Shown piece by piece: positions 23,847 to 34,802 of a stretch of DNA of 64,000 nucleotides; position 1 is the first letter of the stretch, and each line of letters starts with the position of its first letter. The notes beneath the pieces were generated by a model. The model did not search any database. It saw nothing but the letters and a program-made list of their open reading frames with translations, and was not told where the DNA came from. The stretch comes from Larix kaempferi. Lineage: Eukaryota; Streptophyta; Pinopsida; Pinales; Pinaceae. Location of the stretch: the NCBI GenBank assembly GCA_027924585.1, contig BSBM01000232.1:31581001-31645000 (forward strand), in the 5' to 3' direction. Both the position numbers and the translations under genes were made by a program.

Positions 23847-24531
23847 TGTAAAATTAGTCACAACAGATCTATTGAACAAGTAAATCAATCACAATGATGT
23901 AAAACAAATTGGAGTAAAAACTGTGCAAGAGATCAGATGCATCAGTGCTCTATAACTCAGAATAGTAGAATTACAATACAATACTATCACAATGAGTGAG
24001 CCATTCGAATTAGCCAAGGAGGTCATTCGAATATACTGCATGGAATAGCTTGGCTCCAACTAGGAGTCCTCATCATCAATCAGTGGTGGTCATCAATGCA
24101 CAAGTAACTGTCAGCCCGGTGTCAAAATGAGTCTAACTGAGTGTAATAAGTGTAACTGATGGTAATGGCACTAATGTAGGGAAGGAGGCTCGGTGGAGGG
24201 CGCATGAGGAGATAACTGGAGTAAGAATAGGTAGTCAAGTCTCACTGAAGGTCCATCAGAGTGATAATAGCAGTTAGGAGTCAGTCTAGCCTCAAATCAA
24301 GGAAAGACAACTAGCTAACTGAAGTGAACTGGAGTCGTAGGTGAGAAAAGGCGCCCCTCTCAAGCGGTAGGTGCATGCTGGGTGCACTAAGCACTAGGAG
24401 GGATAAATTGAGTGGAAGGAAGCTCTCGGGTGTTGTCAGACTAGGGACTAGGTGCTGGAGGCATCAAACTGGTGACTGGGTAGCATGCGGATGCATGCAA
24501 AGTACATACTGAATGATGAGATATCCTAACA
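23847..24531 (-). repeat. Solo LTR of the Copia-B family inside Copia-A pol
   Basis: 685 bp, TGTAAAATTAGTCACAACA ... ATCCTAACA, clearly homologous to the Copia-B LTRs (40412-41127, 45771-46475). It interrupts the RT codons between WIYKIKHVA and DGSIEKYKAR, and 5-bp flanks differ at one base. There is no internal sequence, so the element was reduced by LTR-LTR recombination. Confidence 0.88.
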
Positions 24532-25363
24532 CCGCAACATGCTTTATTTTGTATATCCATTTGGAGGATGCCACACTGTTGTCCTTTGGTTTGGGAACTA
24601 TGTCTCAAACATCATTCTTCATTATCGACTGGTATTCCTCCGTCATTGCCTCTACCCATTCTTTCTTATGAACTACCTCTTCATAACTGGTAGGTTCTTG
24701 ATTTACAAGATCACACATCAAAGCCACATAGTTGGAGAATGGCTTTGGTTTCTTGCTCACTCTAGTAGAGCCTTCAAGAGCTCCATACTTTTATGATCCT
24801 AGAATAATATCTCTAGCCCATGCTGGATTTCTCTTTCTTGATATGTTTGTGATAGGGGGTTCTTGTGGTTCTAACATGTCATGGTCTTCTGGTGTTTCAT
24901 CTTCAGGGGTGGGTACAGCTTCTGCAATTCTAGGAGGTGCATCTTCTTCATATACTTCTTCATACTGGCACTTCCTAGACCTCTTTAGAGCTTCTTCTTC
25001 ATCAAATGTCACATCCATACTGATTTCCATATGATGGAATCCAGGGATGTATACTCTGAATGCTTTGGATGCTTCACAATACTTAACAAATATTCCCTCC
25101 TTTCCAGAAGAGTCCAACTTAGTTCTCTTTTCTTTTGGTATGTGAATATACACAGGGCACCCAAATATATTGAGGTGACTTACCTCAGGCTTCTTTCCTG
25201 TGAATACTTCTTCTGGGGTCTTGAATTCAAGAGCCCTATGAGATAGTCTATTCTGCACATAGACTGTTGTCCTGGCTGCTTCAACCCAGAGATACATAGG
25301 TAGATCTTGATCATGTATCATTGTTTTCACTGCTTCCATAATGGTTCTATTCTTTCTTTCCAC
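24532..25363 (-). pseudogene. Copia-A pol, part 1b: integrase C-terminal region to start of RT
   Basis: Begins with the integrase segment AERKNRTIMEA-like (here MERKNRTIMEAVKTM, 25363) and continues NRLSHRALEFKTPEEVFTG and FGCPVYIHIPKEKRTKL, the conserved end of copia integrase. An acidic, Pro/Glu-rich linker follows (about 24850-24960). A TAG at 24791-24793 interrupts the frame, which then continues to the RT start (EYQSIMKND, SKWIYKIKHVA) up to the solo LTR. It is joined to the next segment across 23847-24531. Confidence 0.85.
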
Positions 25364-25473
25364 AACACCATTTTGTTGGGGATTGTAGGGAGTGGTTAGT
25401 TCCCTCTTGATTCCAACTTCTTAATTACAAAAGGCTTCAAAATATTTTGAAGTATATTCCCCACCATTATCTG

Positions 25474-26152
25474 TCATGAGTATCTTGATCTTCTTTTATT
25501 TTCTGAATGATTTTCTATCAAGGCTTTGAACTCCTTGAATTTCCGAAAGACTTCATCTTTTCCCTTTAAGAAGTATATCCAAGTCTTTCTTGAATAGTCA
25601 TAAATGAATGTAAGATAGTATTCATATCCACTTAAGGAGGTGGTAGGCATTGGTCCACATACATCTGAATGTATCAATTCCAAAGTACTTTTTGTTTCAC
25701 TCTTTGTAAATGGGTTCTTGATATTCTTACCTTTTGAACATCCTTTACAAGTGCCTTTATGTTCAATCTTCAAATCTGGCAATCATGTTACTACTTTGCT
25801 CACATAGGGCTATGCTTTGTAGTTGATGTGAGAAATCCTTTTATGCCATAGCTCACTTGGACTAGTGGCTTCATGAACAAGGGCAGCTTCTGATGTCCCT
25901 TGAGCTTATATAAGCCTCCTTCCTCTTCACCAATAACAATTGCATCCTTAATTGTTTTCCCTTTGGACCACATGAGTACTTGGCTATCTATGAAAGAAAC
26001 CCTATAGCCTTTCTTATCTAATGCTAAGATAGAAAGTAAGTTCTTCTTCAACCCTGGTACATATAAGATTTCTTTCATCTTCATAGGGGTTCCAGAATCA
26101 AGCTTGTATCTTGATTCACCAATTCCCTTGATGGGATATTGATAGTCATCTC
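25474..26152 (-). pseudogene. Copia-A pol, part 1a: GAG-pre-integrase and integrase core
   Basis: Two overlapping-frame pieces. 25800-26084 carries the post-protease region (ILYVPGLKKNLLSILALDKK). 25474-25782 carries the zinc/core integrase segment: CKGCSKGKNIKNPF, then STLELIHSDVCGPM and LTFIYDYSRKTWIYFLKGK, with the first catalytic Asp at HSDVCG and the second just beyond the visible frame. Frameshifts at about 26120, 25790 and 25400-25470 break the chain. The final catalytic Glu region is damaged. Confidence 0.83.
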
Positions 26153-27205
26153 CTAAGGTACCTTCTGAGGAGAGGCCTCCTCTTCAAAATTTGAAAGAGA
26201 CTTCTTTTGTCCTGTCATGTGCTTTGAAGCACCACTATCAATGAGCCATGTATCTTCTCCAAGTGATACAGACCCAGAGAGTGCAGAGTATAGAACATAC
26301 TCTTCTGCATCTTCTTCTTCTATTTTAGTTCTTTTCTTTTGGGGCATTTCCTCTTCTTCTTCTTCACTATCATCTTCTGCTAAATGTGCTTGATGCCTTT
26401 TATGATGCAAAATATTCTTCTTCTTTGAAGGAAAATTTCTACCAAAGTGTCCCAATTTGTTACAACAATAATATTGGACCGAGGAGAGGTCTCTTTCTGA
26501 ACTTACTCCTCTTTTATTTTGAAATTTGTGAGGAGGTTGAGATTCCTTGTGGCTATTCTTCTTGGAGTTGAAATGACTCCTTCTTCTTTTGGTGTGGGTA
26601 GCCAAGGCTTGATCATCTTCTTTGAGCAAGGCTTCTCTATTGTCTACCCTAGCCTCTTCTTGAATGCAATCCTCCCACACCACATCGAACTTCATACTTT
26701 ATTTTCTTGCACACATGGTTTGCATGAATGACTCCCAAGGTCTAGTGAGACCATTCAGAGCAGTCATGACTAGTTCATCTTCATCAAGGGTGTCTCCAAT
26801 AACATCTAGTTGTTCCTTGAACTGGGAAACCCTTGAGAAGTAATCTTGAATAGATTCTCCTTTATTCATCTTAGTGCTCTTCAATTGAGCTCCCAGGTTC
26901 ATCTTCCTATTGATGTTCTTTCCTTCATACATTCTGGAAAGGGCATCATACATTTCCTTTGGAGTCTTCTTGGATGCCACTTGGGGAATCAAGTGGTCCT
27001 TGATAGAATCAACAATGATTCTCTTTGCCCTAATCAAGTCCTTCTTATGCTTCTCTTTAGCTTCAGCTTCTGCAGGTTCTGCAACTTCATCCTTGATGTG
27101 TTGGACAAGATCATTCTCTTCAAGAATGAGGCCAATCCTATATTTCCATGCCCGAAAATTCTCTATACCCTCTAGCTTGTCCTCAAGCTTAGTGCTTGGG
27201 GCCAT
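26153..27205 (-). pseudogene. Copia-A gag and protease
   Basis: Starts at the ATG at 27205 (MAPSTKLEDKLEG). It has a copia-type capsid domain (NFRAWKYRIGLILEEN ... GESIQDYFSRVSQFKEQL ... TALNGLTRPWESF), an in-frame TAA at 26699-26701, then a basic segment, a damaged CCHC knuckle (YYCCNKLGHFGRNFP, last Cys replaced), an acidic run of Glu/Asp, and the aspartic protease motif WLIDSGASKHM near 26230. The order Gag-PR-IN-RT-RH is Ty1/copia. It is the rightmost coding part of Copia-A and is followed only by a truncated leader. Confidence 0.9.
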
Positions 27206-27570
27206 CTTATCCAAGGGGTAACCAAAAAATGAAAATTCCAAAAAATGAAAAACTGACCTTACTAGGAGATTGGCTTGACTGAGGCGAGGTGACTAGTGTA
27301 CTTGCTTTCTGGAAACTTCAACTTTTCAGCCTCCAAACTTGACCTGCGAAATTCAGACCTGCTGTAGAATTCTGGTTCGCACTTTTTTGGTTTTTCTGGT
27401 TTTCTGCAAATTTGGTCCAAAACCCAAACTAGGGTTTGACTTTCCCGGAGTTCTACACACTCAAAAAGTTCAAGCTAGGGCTTAAAACTTTGATTTTGAG
27501 GAGGGCTATCCAACCATGCAATCAGAATCCAAAAATTCCAATTTTTGCAGAAACCGTAATTTTCATCAGA
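27206..27570 (-). other. Copia-A leader, truncated
   Basis: Non-coding, with no PBS. It ends at 27570 where Ty3-X homology resumes (ggagaccaaggg, matching 62303). The expected 500-bp LTR is absent. Confidence 0.65.
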
Positions 27571-29068
27571 GGAGACCAAGGGAGAAAACTGCTTTGAATT
27601 GTTCCTTAGAAGAGTGCACGTTTTACTTTAACTGAGCTGCCATATATGCCACATTCTGAGCCAACACTACTTTAGTAATTACCCTGTTTGCGTCCATTAC
27701 TATATTGGTATGATCCCGGATGGCATAAGCATGAAGCTCCTCAAATGTCTTCTCGTTTAAGAAATCAATTACTTCTCGGGCGATCTCGTCCTTCTTTCCT
27801 ATGTTGCTTTCCACGACCCGTGCATCTTGTGCGGAAATCCTCGAAATCTCAAATTCTTCCTGAACAATGCTGAAGTGAACCCATCGCGATCATATAAAAA
27901 ATGCTAGCTGATCCCATATTGCGACCTTGGCACCTTTAATTAAAGGCTTACTAGTGACCTTCCTGGTTAACTCCTGAATCTCAGCACGGAGCTCATCGCT
28001 AGCCTGTTGTATCTCTGAAATAAGATGATCTCTTTTGACCAAATTTTCATTCACATCGAAAAATTTGTCACATTTAGCCTTTAACTGTTCCTGAACCTGA
28101 TTTAGCTTGGATTCCTTGGTGTTCATTTCAGCTATTGTAGAAACCAATTTATCGGTAGGATATGAAACTGAGGAGGCTTGGAGGGATGCTGCTTTATGCT
28201 GAAGAATCTCTTGATTCTTTCATCTTGCGACCTCCAGATCACCTTCTAAGGAGACGATCCCTTCTCTGAGTGCCTGGATTTCAGATACTGCCTTTTCCAG
28301 CTCCGACTGTATCACAACCACCTCTACAATATGTGAGTGCTCAGTAACAGGAATGTTGAACTGCTTTCTCAGGCTCGCGATTTCTTTATATTTCTCCTTT
28401 AACACAGCCTCCAGTGGAGCCTTGTCACTAGGATTTTGTACTGCTTTAACAACCTGCTACTCCAATTCATCTATTTTCAACTGCTTAGCTCTGTTTCAAG
28501 ACTTCTTGTTCTTCATCTGCTTCTCTAGCTTGTGCACTGTGGCTTGTAACCTGTGAGTGCTCATGGTATACTTACGTAGATCCCTGTAGAATGCTTCTCT
28601 TGTTTGTCGATGCAATTCCATGGTATATTTAGACGGGATCTCATCTAGTTTTATGGTTATCTGGGTGGCTTTGAAATTTGAGGGATCTCTCCTCCCCCCT
28701 GGTACAATTTGTTCTAGGACAACCATCTTCAGATATCCCTCTTTAAGATCTAGTGTAGAAATCATTCTGGATTTTCTTCCCGTATCTAGCTCCTACTTTG
28801 GAAATAGATACTTTTCCAAATCAGTGCTATCCTCCTTGATTTGTGCATATAGTCCAAACAGACCGGCTTTAATAGTTGAATTAGTGACCGAAGCCCCTTC
28901 CATAGGCTGATCATTTTGATCTCGTGGCCACATAGCAGATGGGAAGTTTTCTAGGATGGCAGGTGTCACCGGAGTATATGTTGACATACCCGTAGTACCC
29001 TCTAGCTTCAACTTCTTTGTCCCTGATCCTCTACTGGATGATTCCTCATTTTTAGTTGAGGATGTAGG
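27571..29068 (-). pseudogene. ORF-X copy 1, middle fragment (coiled coil)
   Basis: Middle part of the ORF-X reading frame inside the Ty3-X 3' LTR, matching copy 2 at 62303-63826. From the N-terminal side: a Ser/Lys-rich stretch (TSSTKNEESSSRGSGTKKLK), then PVTPAILENFPSAMWPRDQN, then FGLYAQIKEDSTDLEKYLFP, then a region IKLDEIPSKYTMELHRQ, followed by long heptad-like coiled coil (28496-27890, for example SELEKAVSEIQALREGIVSL) and a helical segment EIAREVIDFLNEKTFEELHA. Stops include TAG 28793-28795 (copy 2 has CAG) and two shared with copy 2: TAG 28457-28459 and TGA 28220-28222. Both ends are cut by insertions (Tat-E at 29069, Copia-A at 27570). No known family recognised. Confidence 0.7.
29064..29068. 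repeat. Tat-E target duplication, left
   Basis: gtagg, identical to 38719-38723. Copy 2 of the host shows the uninterrupted site 'gacgtaggttctgac' near 63813. Confidence 0.92.
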
Positions 29069-29380
29069 TGTTACACCGTAATCTTCCACCCTGTGAGCAT
29101 CAACATCGTTTGGCCTGTAGGATCCATTTCAGTGACTCAGATCCATTTTTATCCTTCAATGATACCAGTTTGCCCTATCTTTATTCCTACCCGCCTATTG
29201 CATCATTATTGCAGGTGTACCCGCGAGTTTCATCCCTATAGCCCGCGGGTAGCATGTAAAATGGTAAAAACCACTATTTTATCACTTTTTACTCCCGAAA
29301 AGCGGTCATTGGGTGACCTTTGGCTCTCCATCTACCAAAGTAACGTCTCGTTGAGTCCTTTCACCTACCTTTAAGAGGAC

Positions 29381-29388
29381 TATATATT
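29381..29388 (+). promoter_or_regulatory. Tat-E LTR TATA box
   Basis: tatatatt, preceded by aagaggac and conserved in the 3' LTR at 38099-38106; position about 310 bases into the LTR. Confidence 0.55.
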
Positions 29389-29631
29389 GAGCACATATGG
29401 ATTATGGACGGGAGGAAGAGGAGAATCGTAAGAGAACTCTAGTGGATTTTTTCCCTATCTTGAGTCTGCACTCATTGATCCTTGTAGTTGTGAACCATTT
29501 ATGTTCACCTTCCAAACTCCTTGCTAGTTTGAGTTTGCCATTCATGGAGGATTGAAGTGGTGGAGGCACAAGTGGATTGATCTAGATCTTGGTTCAGATT
29601 GGTTGCCGGCAAGAGGTCGTATCACTTTGTA

Positions 29632-29926
29632 CTTCTTCTTGTTCATTAATAGAAATACTCATATTCTCGTCCATTCATGGTGTGAATGTTGTTTATTATA
29701 CATTGGGTTACATTTGCTTATGATATTATGGACCATTGTTATTGATAATGTTAATGTCAATTATATATTATATGTACTTGTTGGATATTGGTTGTCAAGA
29801 CTAATATGCAGATTACAAGTGCGTGGATTGAAAGCTCCAACAGGGATCTACATCAAACGTTTGGATCGAGGTTGGTTACATTTCTCCATTATCTTAACAT
29901 TGTCATTTATAATAGCATTGCTTTGA
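29632..29926 (+). other. Open hydrophobic frame in the Tat-E LTR (left copy)
   Basis: About 97 codons from ...YFFLFINRN to SFIIALL, ending TGA at 29924-29926, open in both LTRs (right copy 38350-38645). It has two or three hydrophobic segments (CLLYIGLHLLMILWTIVI; FSIILTLSFIIALL). Between the LTRs this stretch shows only two differences, both synonymous, while flanking LTR sequence differs at about 5%. It may be a short peptide, or just an AT-rich region with few mutable cytosines. The start codon is unclear; an upstream single-base indel changes the frame entry in the right copy. Confidence 0.3.
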
Positions 29927-30003
29927 GAATTGAGTAGATTTCTGGTAGTCATCTGTCTGTTGTGGTATTCCCAAGACATAGTGAGTTTTCTCCAATACAG
30001 AAA

Positions 30004-30021
30004 TGGTGACTCCGTTGGGGA
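30004..30021 (+). other. Tat-E primer-binding site
   Basis: tggtgactccgttgggga, four bases after the LTR end; one or two changes from TGGCGACTCCGCTGGGGA, the Ogre/Tat-type PBS. Confidence 0.8.
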
Positions 30022-31565
30022 AAACATCCATGTTTGGGAAAATTTTTGAGCATTAGTCCATAATTAGAGTTGTTGTTTATCAAAGCTCTGTGTCACTGAT
30101 TGGCCGTTAAGATACACTGTAGAAAACTTTCTTTTTCTGAGCCTCTGGACTCTTTATTTGCTCATTTTCCTTTCCTCACCCGTGGGCTAGCTTAGTTCTG
30201 CCCGCGTCTACCTGCCTCTGTTTACTTTACTGCTCGCGGGTACCCGCAGGTATTCCTTCGACAGTAGCGTGTAACTTCTCCTTTTGTTGGTTTATGGCTA
30301 TTGGTTGTTGTTGGGTGAGTTTGGTTGCTTCCTGAGTCTTTGTTGGCCTCTTTCTTGACTGTTTCATGCCTTGGTTGTGACCAGAACTCTTCGTTTCTCT
30401 TGGTTGAGCCTTCTTGGTTTTTTACCAATCTTTGGATTTAGCCTCTTGGTTTTTTCCTTTTGAGCTCTTTCCTTTGGCTGAGTCTTGCTATTTAGGATCT
30501 GATGGGTTGTCTTAGTGATCTTCTCGGCACTTCAGTGACTGAATAGTAGGATTTTGCTTGCATTTTTTCATTCCATTTATATTGAAAAAATACAAAAATA
30601 TACATTTAGTTTTTTGCATTTTCCTTCTTGTTTATAAGCGAAAATACAAAAATATTTTACTTTCATGCACTGCATCTTGCATTGAGTGCGTGTTGCCTTC
30701 ATTTTAGGTTCTACTTGTGCATTGAAAAGATAAAAGATTGCATCTTTATTTCAAAAATTTTGGTTGATTTTGCATATTAGTGACATTGTTTTATTGGATA
30801 GATGAGTCTAGGATTGGACGATTTTGCATACTATTGAGTCTACACATCACTAGTTTCACGATCATATCCCTTGAGTAATCACAGCCACTAAAATTAACGC
30901 TTAATCTTAAAATTGATTAGATTGATTTTATTTTATAGGGTACACCAACTAGCATAGGTTTAGAGTCTCGGAATAGATCATTGTGAGTTAACAATCCAAG
31001 ACTACTAGACGAAATATTAGGTGTCTGACCAGGGAGTGGAGGAATCCATGGTATATATTGGTGTTCTTAGGAAGCTCTACTCAATCCAGAGTTAAGCACG
31101 AGGTCACAGGAGGTTGGTTGAGGAGATATCCCTCTGATATCGGCTGAACATGGGAGATATATCCAAGATTTGTTCGTATCTGGGGGTACCAGAGGTTCAT
31201 CCTCTTGTGCTTCGGGCTTAGATACCCTGCCCATACAACGGGTACCACCTGCAACTGTCCCCCTAAGCATTGGTTATATTGCGGTGAACATAGTTTCCTT
31301 ACCTAGGTACCGCACAAGGTACTTGCAGTGGTTATGCTGTTTGTGTCCTGAGTCAGATAGGGATTGGACAACACAGTTGTGTTCGTGCAGTGGACTTGAC
31401 CCTGTCGACACAGTGAAGCCTGGGTGTCTCTATAACTGATTCTGTTACCTCCGGCTATAGTTTGGGAGTCTCAAGCCTCTCCTATGCGAGACATACCGGC
31501 TCTAGTGTTGGGAGCTCATTTAGCCACTCTGTCTATATGCTCTTGGTTGTAGTTTCTCTAGGTGT
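30022..31565 (+). other. Tat-E untranslated leader
   Basis: About 1.5 kb with no coding frame; contains 'cgcgggtacccgcagg' (30236-30251), an imperfect palindrome echoing the 'acccgcgag / cccgcgggta' words of the LTR. Long leaders before gag are usual for Tat-lineage elements. Confidence 0.6.
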
Positions 31566-32309
31566 GTGATTTTGATTTACTGTTTTTTGATCGATAGTTG
31601 GCCTTTAGGGGATGTTGTGTCTCTCTCCGGAGATAACGTGGCGCAGAGCCCTACTCTCCACCGGTCCCGTTGTTTGGCTGGTTTAAATCCACTCGAGGTT
31701 ACATGCCATATTGCTAGAGGACGCCAGAGGGATCCCTCTAAGTCTTCGGATTCATACGAGACTTACGTTGAAGACTACATGACTACACATCCCGATATTG
31801 GGCAAGACCCTTCTACTCCTTCGGGTAGAGTTGAACATACTTCCGATCCCCATACTCCTCGTGAGGATTGGGGAGGTGATCCACCTGAGACTCAACCTAG
31901 TTCTATTTGGCCTAATCCACTTGACTGGGATCCGTTTGATCCTTCGAATCTGGATAATTATCTTTACGGGATGCCTGAATTACCCGAGGATGAAGAACAA
32001 GACGAGCCTTTTGTTCCTTCGTTTCCACGCAATTATAGATATGGGATGTCTGAGACACATGATGATACTGGACCTATGATCAATCCCACCGCACTCTTTT
32101 TTGGTATGCCTAGTCATAATACTGTCGAACCTTCCACTACGGTTGGTACTCACGCTAGCACTAGTCAAAGTGTTAACCATACTATAACCACTGGGGGCAC
32201 TACCCTCACTGGGGGCACTACGTTGTCCACCCACTCACATAGTATGGGGACTGGTCAGATTCCTAACAATGCTTATGTTGGAACACGAACACCTCCTAGG
32301 AATACATAA
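31566..32309 (+). pseudogene. Tat-E gag, N-terminal acidic/proline-rich region
   Basis: An open frame of 247 codons just before the Gag core. After a hydrophobic beginning that may not be translated, it is rich in Asp, Pro, Ser and Thr (DPFDPSNLDNYLYGMPELPE; repeated YGMPE/YGMSE words near 31968 and 32040), then Thr/Gly repeats (TGGTTLTGGTTLS). It ends at a TAA at 32307-32309, and a +1 shift leads into the downstream gag frame. Such low-complexity N-terminal extensions precede Gag in Tat elements; I have no domain match. Confidence 0.5.
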
Positions 32310-32466
32310 CCTAACCAGAATGTTGTTCGAAATACGACTCGCCATCCAGAACCTAATACACGTGTCACTACTCGTCAACCCAGGACTACTTTTGCACATG
32401 ATACCGTTCCTCCCAACCACGGGGGTGGACACATACCGCATACCATACCATTACGGTTAATACAAC

Positions 32467-34758
32467 ATGGTTCCTGCTATGAGTAGTAAATACATGCCCC
32501 ATACTCATGGTGGCAACCCTTACTACAACACAGTCGGTGCTGGCCATCAGTATCACCCACCACCCCAATATGGTGCCCAAAACACGCATATACCTGCTTA
32601 CTCTCAAATGGGTCAAGCAGGAGGAGGTTATCAATCTTATGGCCAGGGGCAAGCTTATGGGCCGTCATGTCGTCAGTATCAGCAGTTTAATCCTCATTGT
32701 CAAGATTTTGGTCCATCTTATAACACTGTTCTGTTTAACCAACCTTTTATGGGAGCTTATAATCAATCTTTCCAGCCTTAGCTCCCGTTCCTTGCACATT
32801 TGAATCTCCTGGATCTTTCGAAGCTCATGAATGATTTGGTGTGTCACGACCCTACTTGGCCCTCGGTCCCTACCAAGCTCCCTTCGGACATTCCGAAGTT
32901 TGAGGGGAAAGGTGGTGAGGACCTAGGAGATCATGTCACGACGTTTCACCTTTGGTGATCCTCCAACTCTTTGAATCATGATTCCATTCGATTACGCCTA
33001 TTTCAACGCACCCTCACGGGGGAAGCCGCGAAGTGGTATGTGGAGTTTCCCGGAAACACCTATAGGGGATTCAACAAGATTGCTTTGGTTTTCTTAGACC
33101 ATTTCCAGTTACCAGTTCATTATGATACTGGTACTGAGTTGTTGTCCACCTTCCGTCAGAATAAGGCCAGACATATTTCTGACCATGTTTAAGAGTGGCA
33201 TCGGCGGAAGAGATTAGTGAAAGCCAACATTTCTCCAGAGTTCCCGTTGGAATGGTTTTTCAATTCTTTACTTCCATACATTGCTAAGGATGTTTCGATG
33301 TCCGGCATTGTGACTGAGGAACAAGCTATCTTGAAAGTCCAGTAGTTAGATCTTCTTTATTCTTAGTCTGGCATTTTGTATGACATTATTCCTGATGCAC
33401 CGAGAACAAGACATGAGCCTACGTCAGTTCCTGAACCACATGCCGATGGCATCGTGGGGTCTGCATGCAATTGCCCTGTAGACTTGGTAGCTAATCAAAT
33501 GCAAAATTTGTCGCTAAACCAGTTTGCTCCCGGATAGGTTCACACCTTGTCCACTTCCACTCTGTTGTCTGATGTACACAATGTGCAATCAACGAAACCG
33601 TCGGGTAACCAGCAACCTGGTGGTAAGAAAAAGGGGAGAAACAATCGTAGGGGTGGAAACAATGGAAGTAACAACAATAGCAATCGTAATACTCCTCGTA
33701 AAGAGAATTCCAACCCTCCTCGGGAAGGCGGTAATGATGGCGAGGATCGTAAATGTAGGCGTAAGGTGAAATTCCCTTGCAAGCTTTGTGGGGAGGATCA
33801 TCTTACTCACTTATGTACTTGAATTGAAGAAGCATCGAAGCATTTGGAACAGAGCCCAGCTGTGTTGAAGGATCCCCTTCCTCATCATCAAAACATGGCT
33901 TCGCATGCTCCCACCACTGGTTATGGTACTAATGAAATGACTTCTTCCAATACTAGTGGTTATGGATGTGTGAATATGGTTCAGTCGGAGGTTTGTGTTG
34001 CTACTCGTCAATGTGATTATGGTGCACCACAATCGAATTTGGGGAATGTGCCTCCTCCTCCTCCTAATAATTTCTTGCATATCGAGAAGCCTTCCATTAT
34101 TCCATAGATACCGAAAGGTGTTCTCAAGTGATCCACGCATAATCCTAATGCTCTAGCCGCCCATAACTACTCCATCGTAGAAGATTTGGGTCAAACTCTG
34201 TGTGCCATGTCGGCTCTTGAAGTTTTGCAAGCCTATCCTTCTCAGAAGCATGCCCTTTTGAGTGCGTTATGAGTTCAGGATGGGGGAAATCCTAGTGTTA
34301 TCAAGTTTGATACTACTGATGTCCAGCCTCGCTTACCTTACCACGTGGCTTTTCAAATCCAAGTGGTTTGCCTTAAGAGCTTCATCAAACGTACTATGGT
34401 TGATGAAGGTGCCTCCATGTCAGTAATGTCGTTAACTTGTTGGAAAGCTCTTGGCTCTCCTCCTCTACTCACGTCTAGAACTACACTCACTGCATTCGAT
34501 GGTAGATATTTTATGCTACACGGAATTATCCCTTCCCTTGTTGTCTCCTTGGGAGGTAAGTCCGTTCCTATTGAAGTCAAAGTGGTTGATGTGTCCATCG
34601 AGTACAACCTTTTACTGGGTCAGAACTGGATGTACGCTATGAAGGCTGTCGCGTCTACTGTATTTAGAGTTATTTGCTTTCCCCATGAAGGTAAGATTGT
34701 GACGATCGATCAGCTGGATATGTTGGCACTCCTTCCACAGCATCCACAGGATCCATAG
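32467..34758 (+). pseudogene. Tat-E gag-protease, one frame with many stops
   Basis: A single reading frame carries the Gag and protease. It starts with a Tyr/Gln/Gly-rich segment (32467-32781), then the Ty3 capsid domain (PSDIPKFEGKGGEDLGDHVT; LRLFQRTLTGEAAKWYVEFP at 32983-33050), a Lys/Asn/Gly-rich basic stretch (KKKGRNNRRGGNNGSNNNSN), a knuckle CKLCGEDHLTHLC at about 33778-33816, and an aspartic protease whose active site reads VDEGAS (Ser of the usual DSG/DTG replaced by Glu) near 34400, followed by YNLLLGQNWM. At least eight in-frame stops (for example TAA 33190-33192, TGA 33820-33822, TAG 34105-34107) make it a pseudogene. Ends TAG at 34756-34758. Confidence 0.85.
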
Positions 34759-34802
34759 TCCCGCAAGTTTCTAATTCTCAGCTGGCAACTGGGAACATAG
34801 GT

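Larger units (their letters stand above)
11119..27570 (-). mobile_element. Copia-A: Ty1/copia element lacking its 5' LTR, hosts LARD-1 and a solo LTR
   Basis: A minus-strand copia element inserted in the ORF-X part of the Ty3-X LTR. It keeps a 3' LTR (11119-11619), a PPT (11620-11630), a long repeat-rich 3' region, RT/RNase H, integrase, protease and gag, in that order from left to right. To the right of gag, 365 bases of leader end abruptly at 27570 with no PBS and no LTR. Comparison with Ty3-X copy 2 shows that 199 bases of the host (equivalent to 62104-62302) are also gone, so one deletion removed the 5' LTR, the PBS and the adjacent host sequence. Confidence 0.82.
29069..29999 (+). repeat. 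Tat-E 5' LTR
   Basis: 931 bp, TGTTACACCG...CCAATACA, aligned end to end with 37787-38718 (about 11 differences in the first 200 bases, counted by eye). Confidence 0.93.

Noticed and set aside
31067-31439. Short ORFs in the Tat-E leader
   Set aside because: Under 90 codons, on both strands, without similarity to Gag or a conserved partner.
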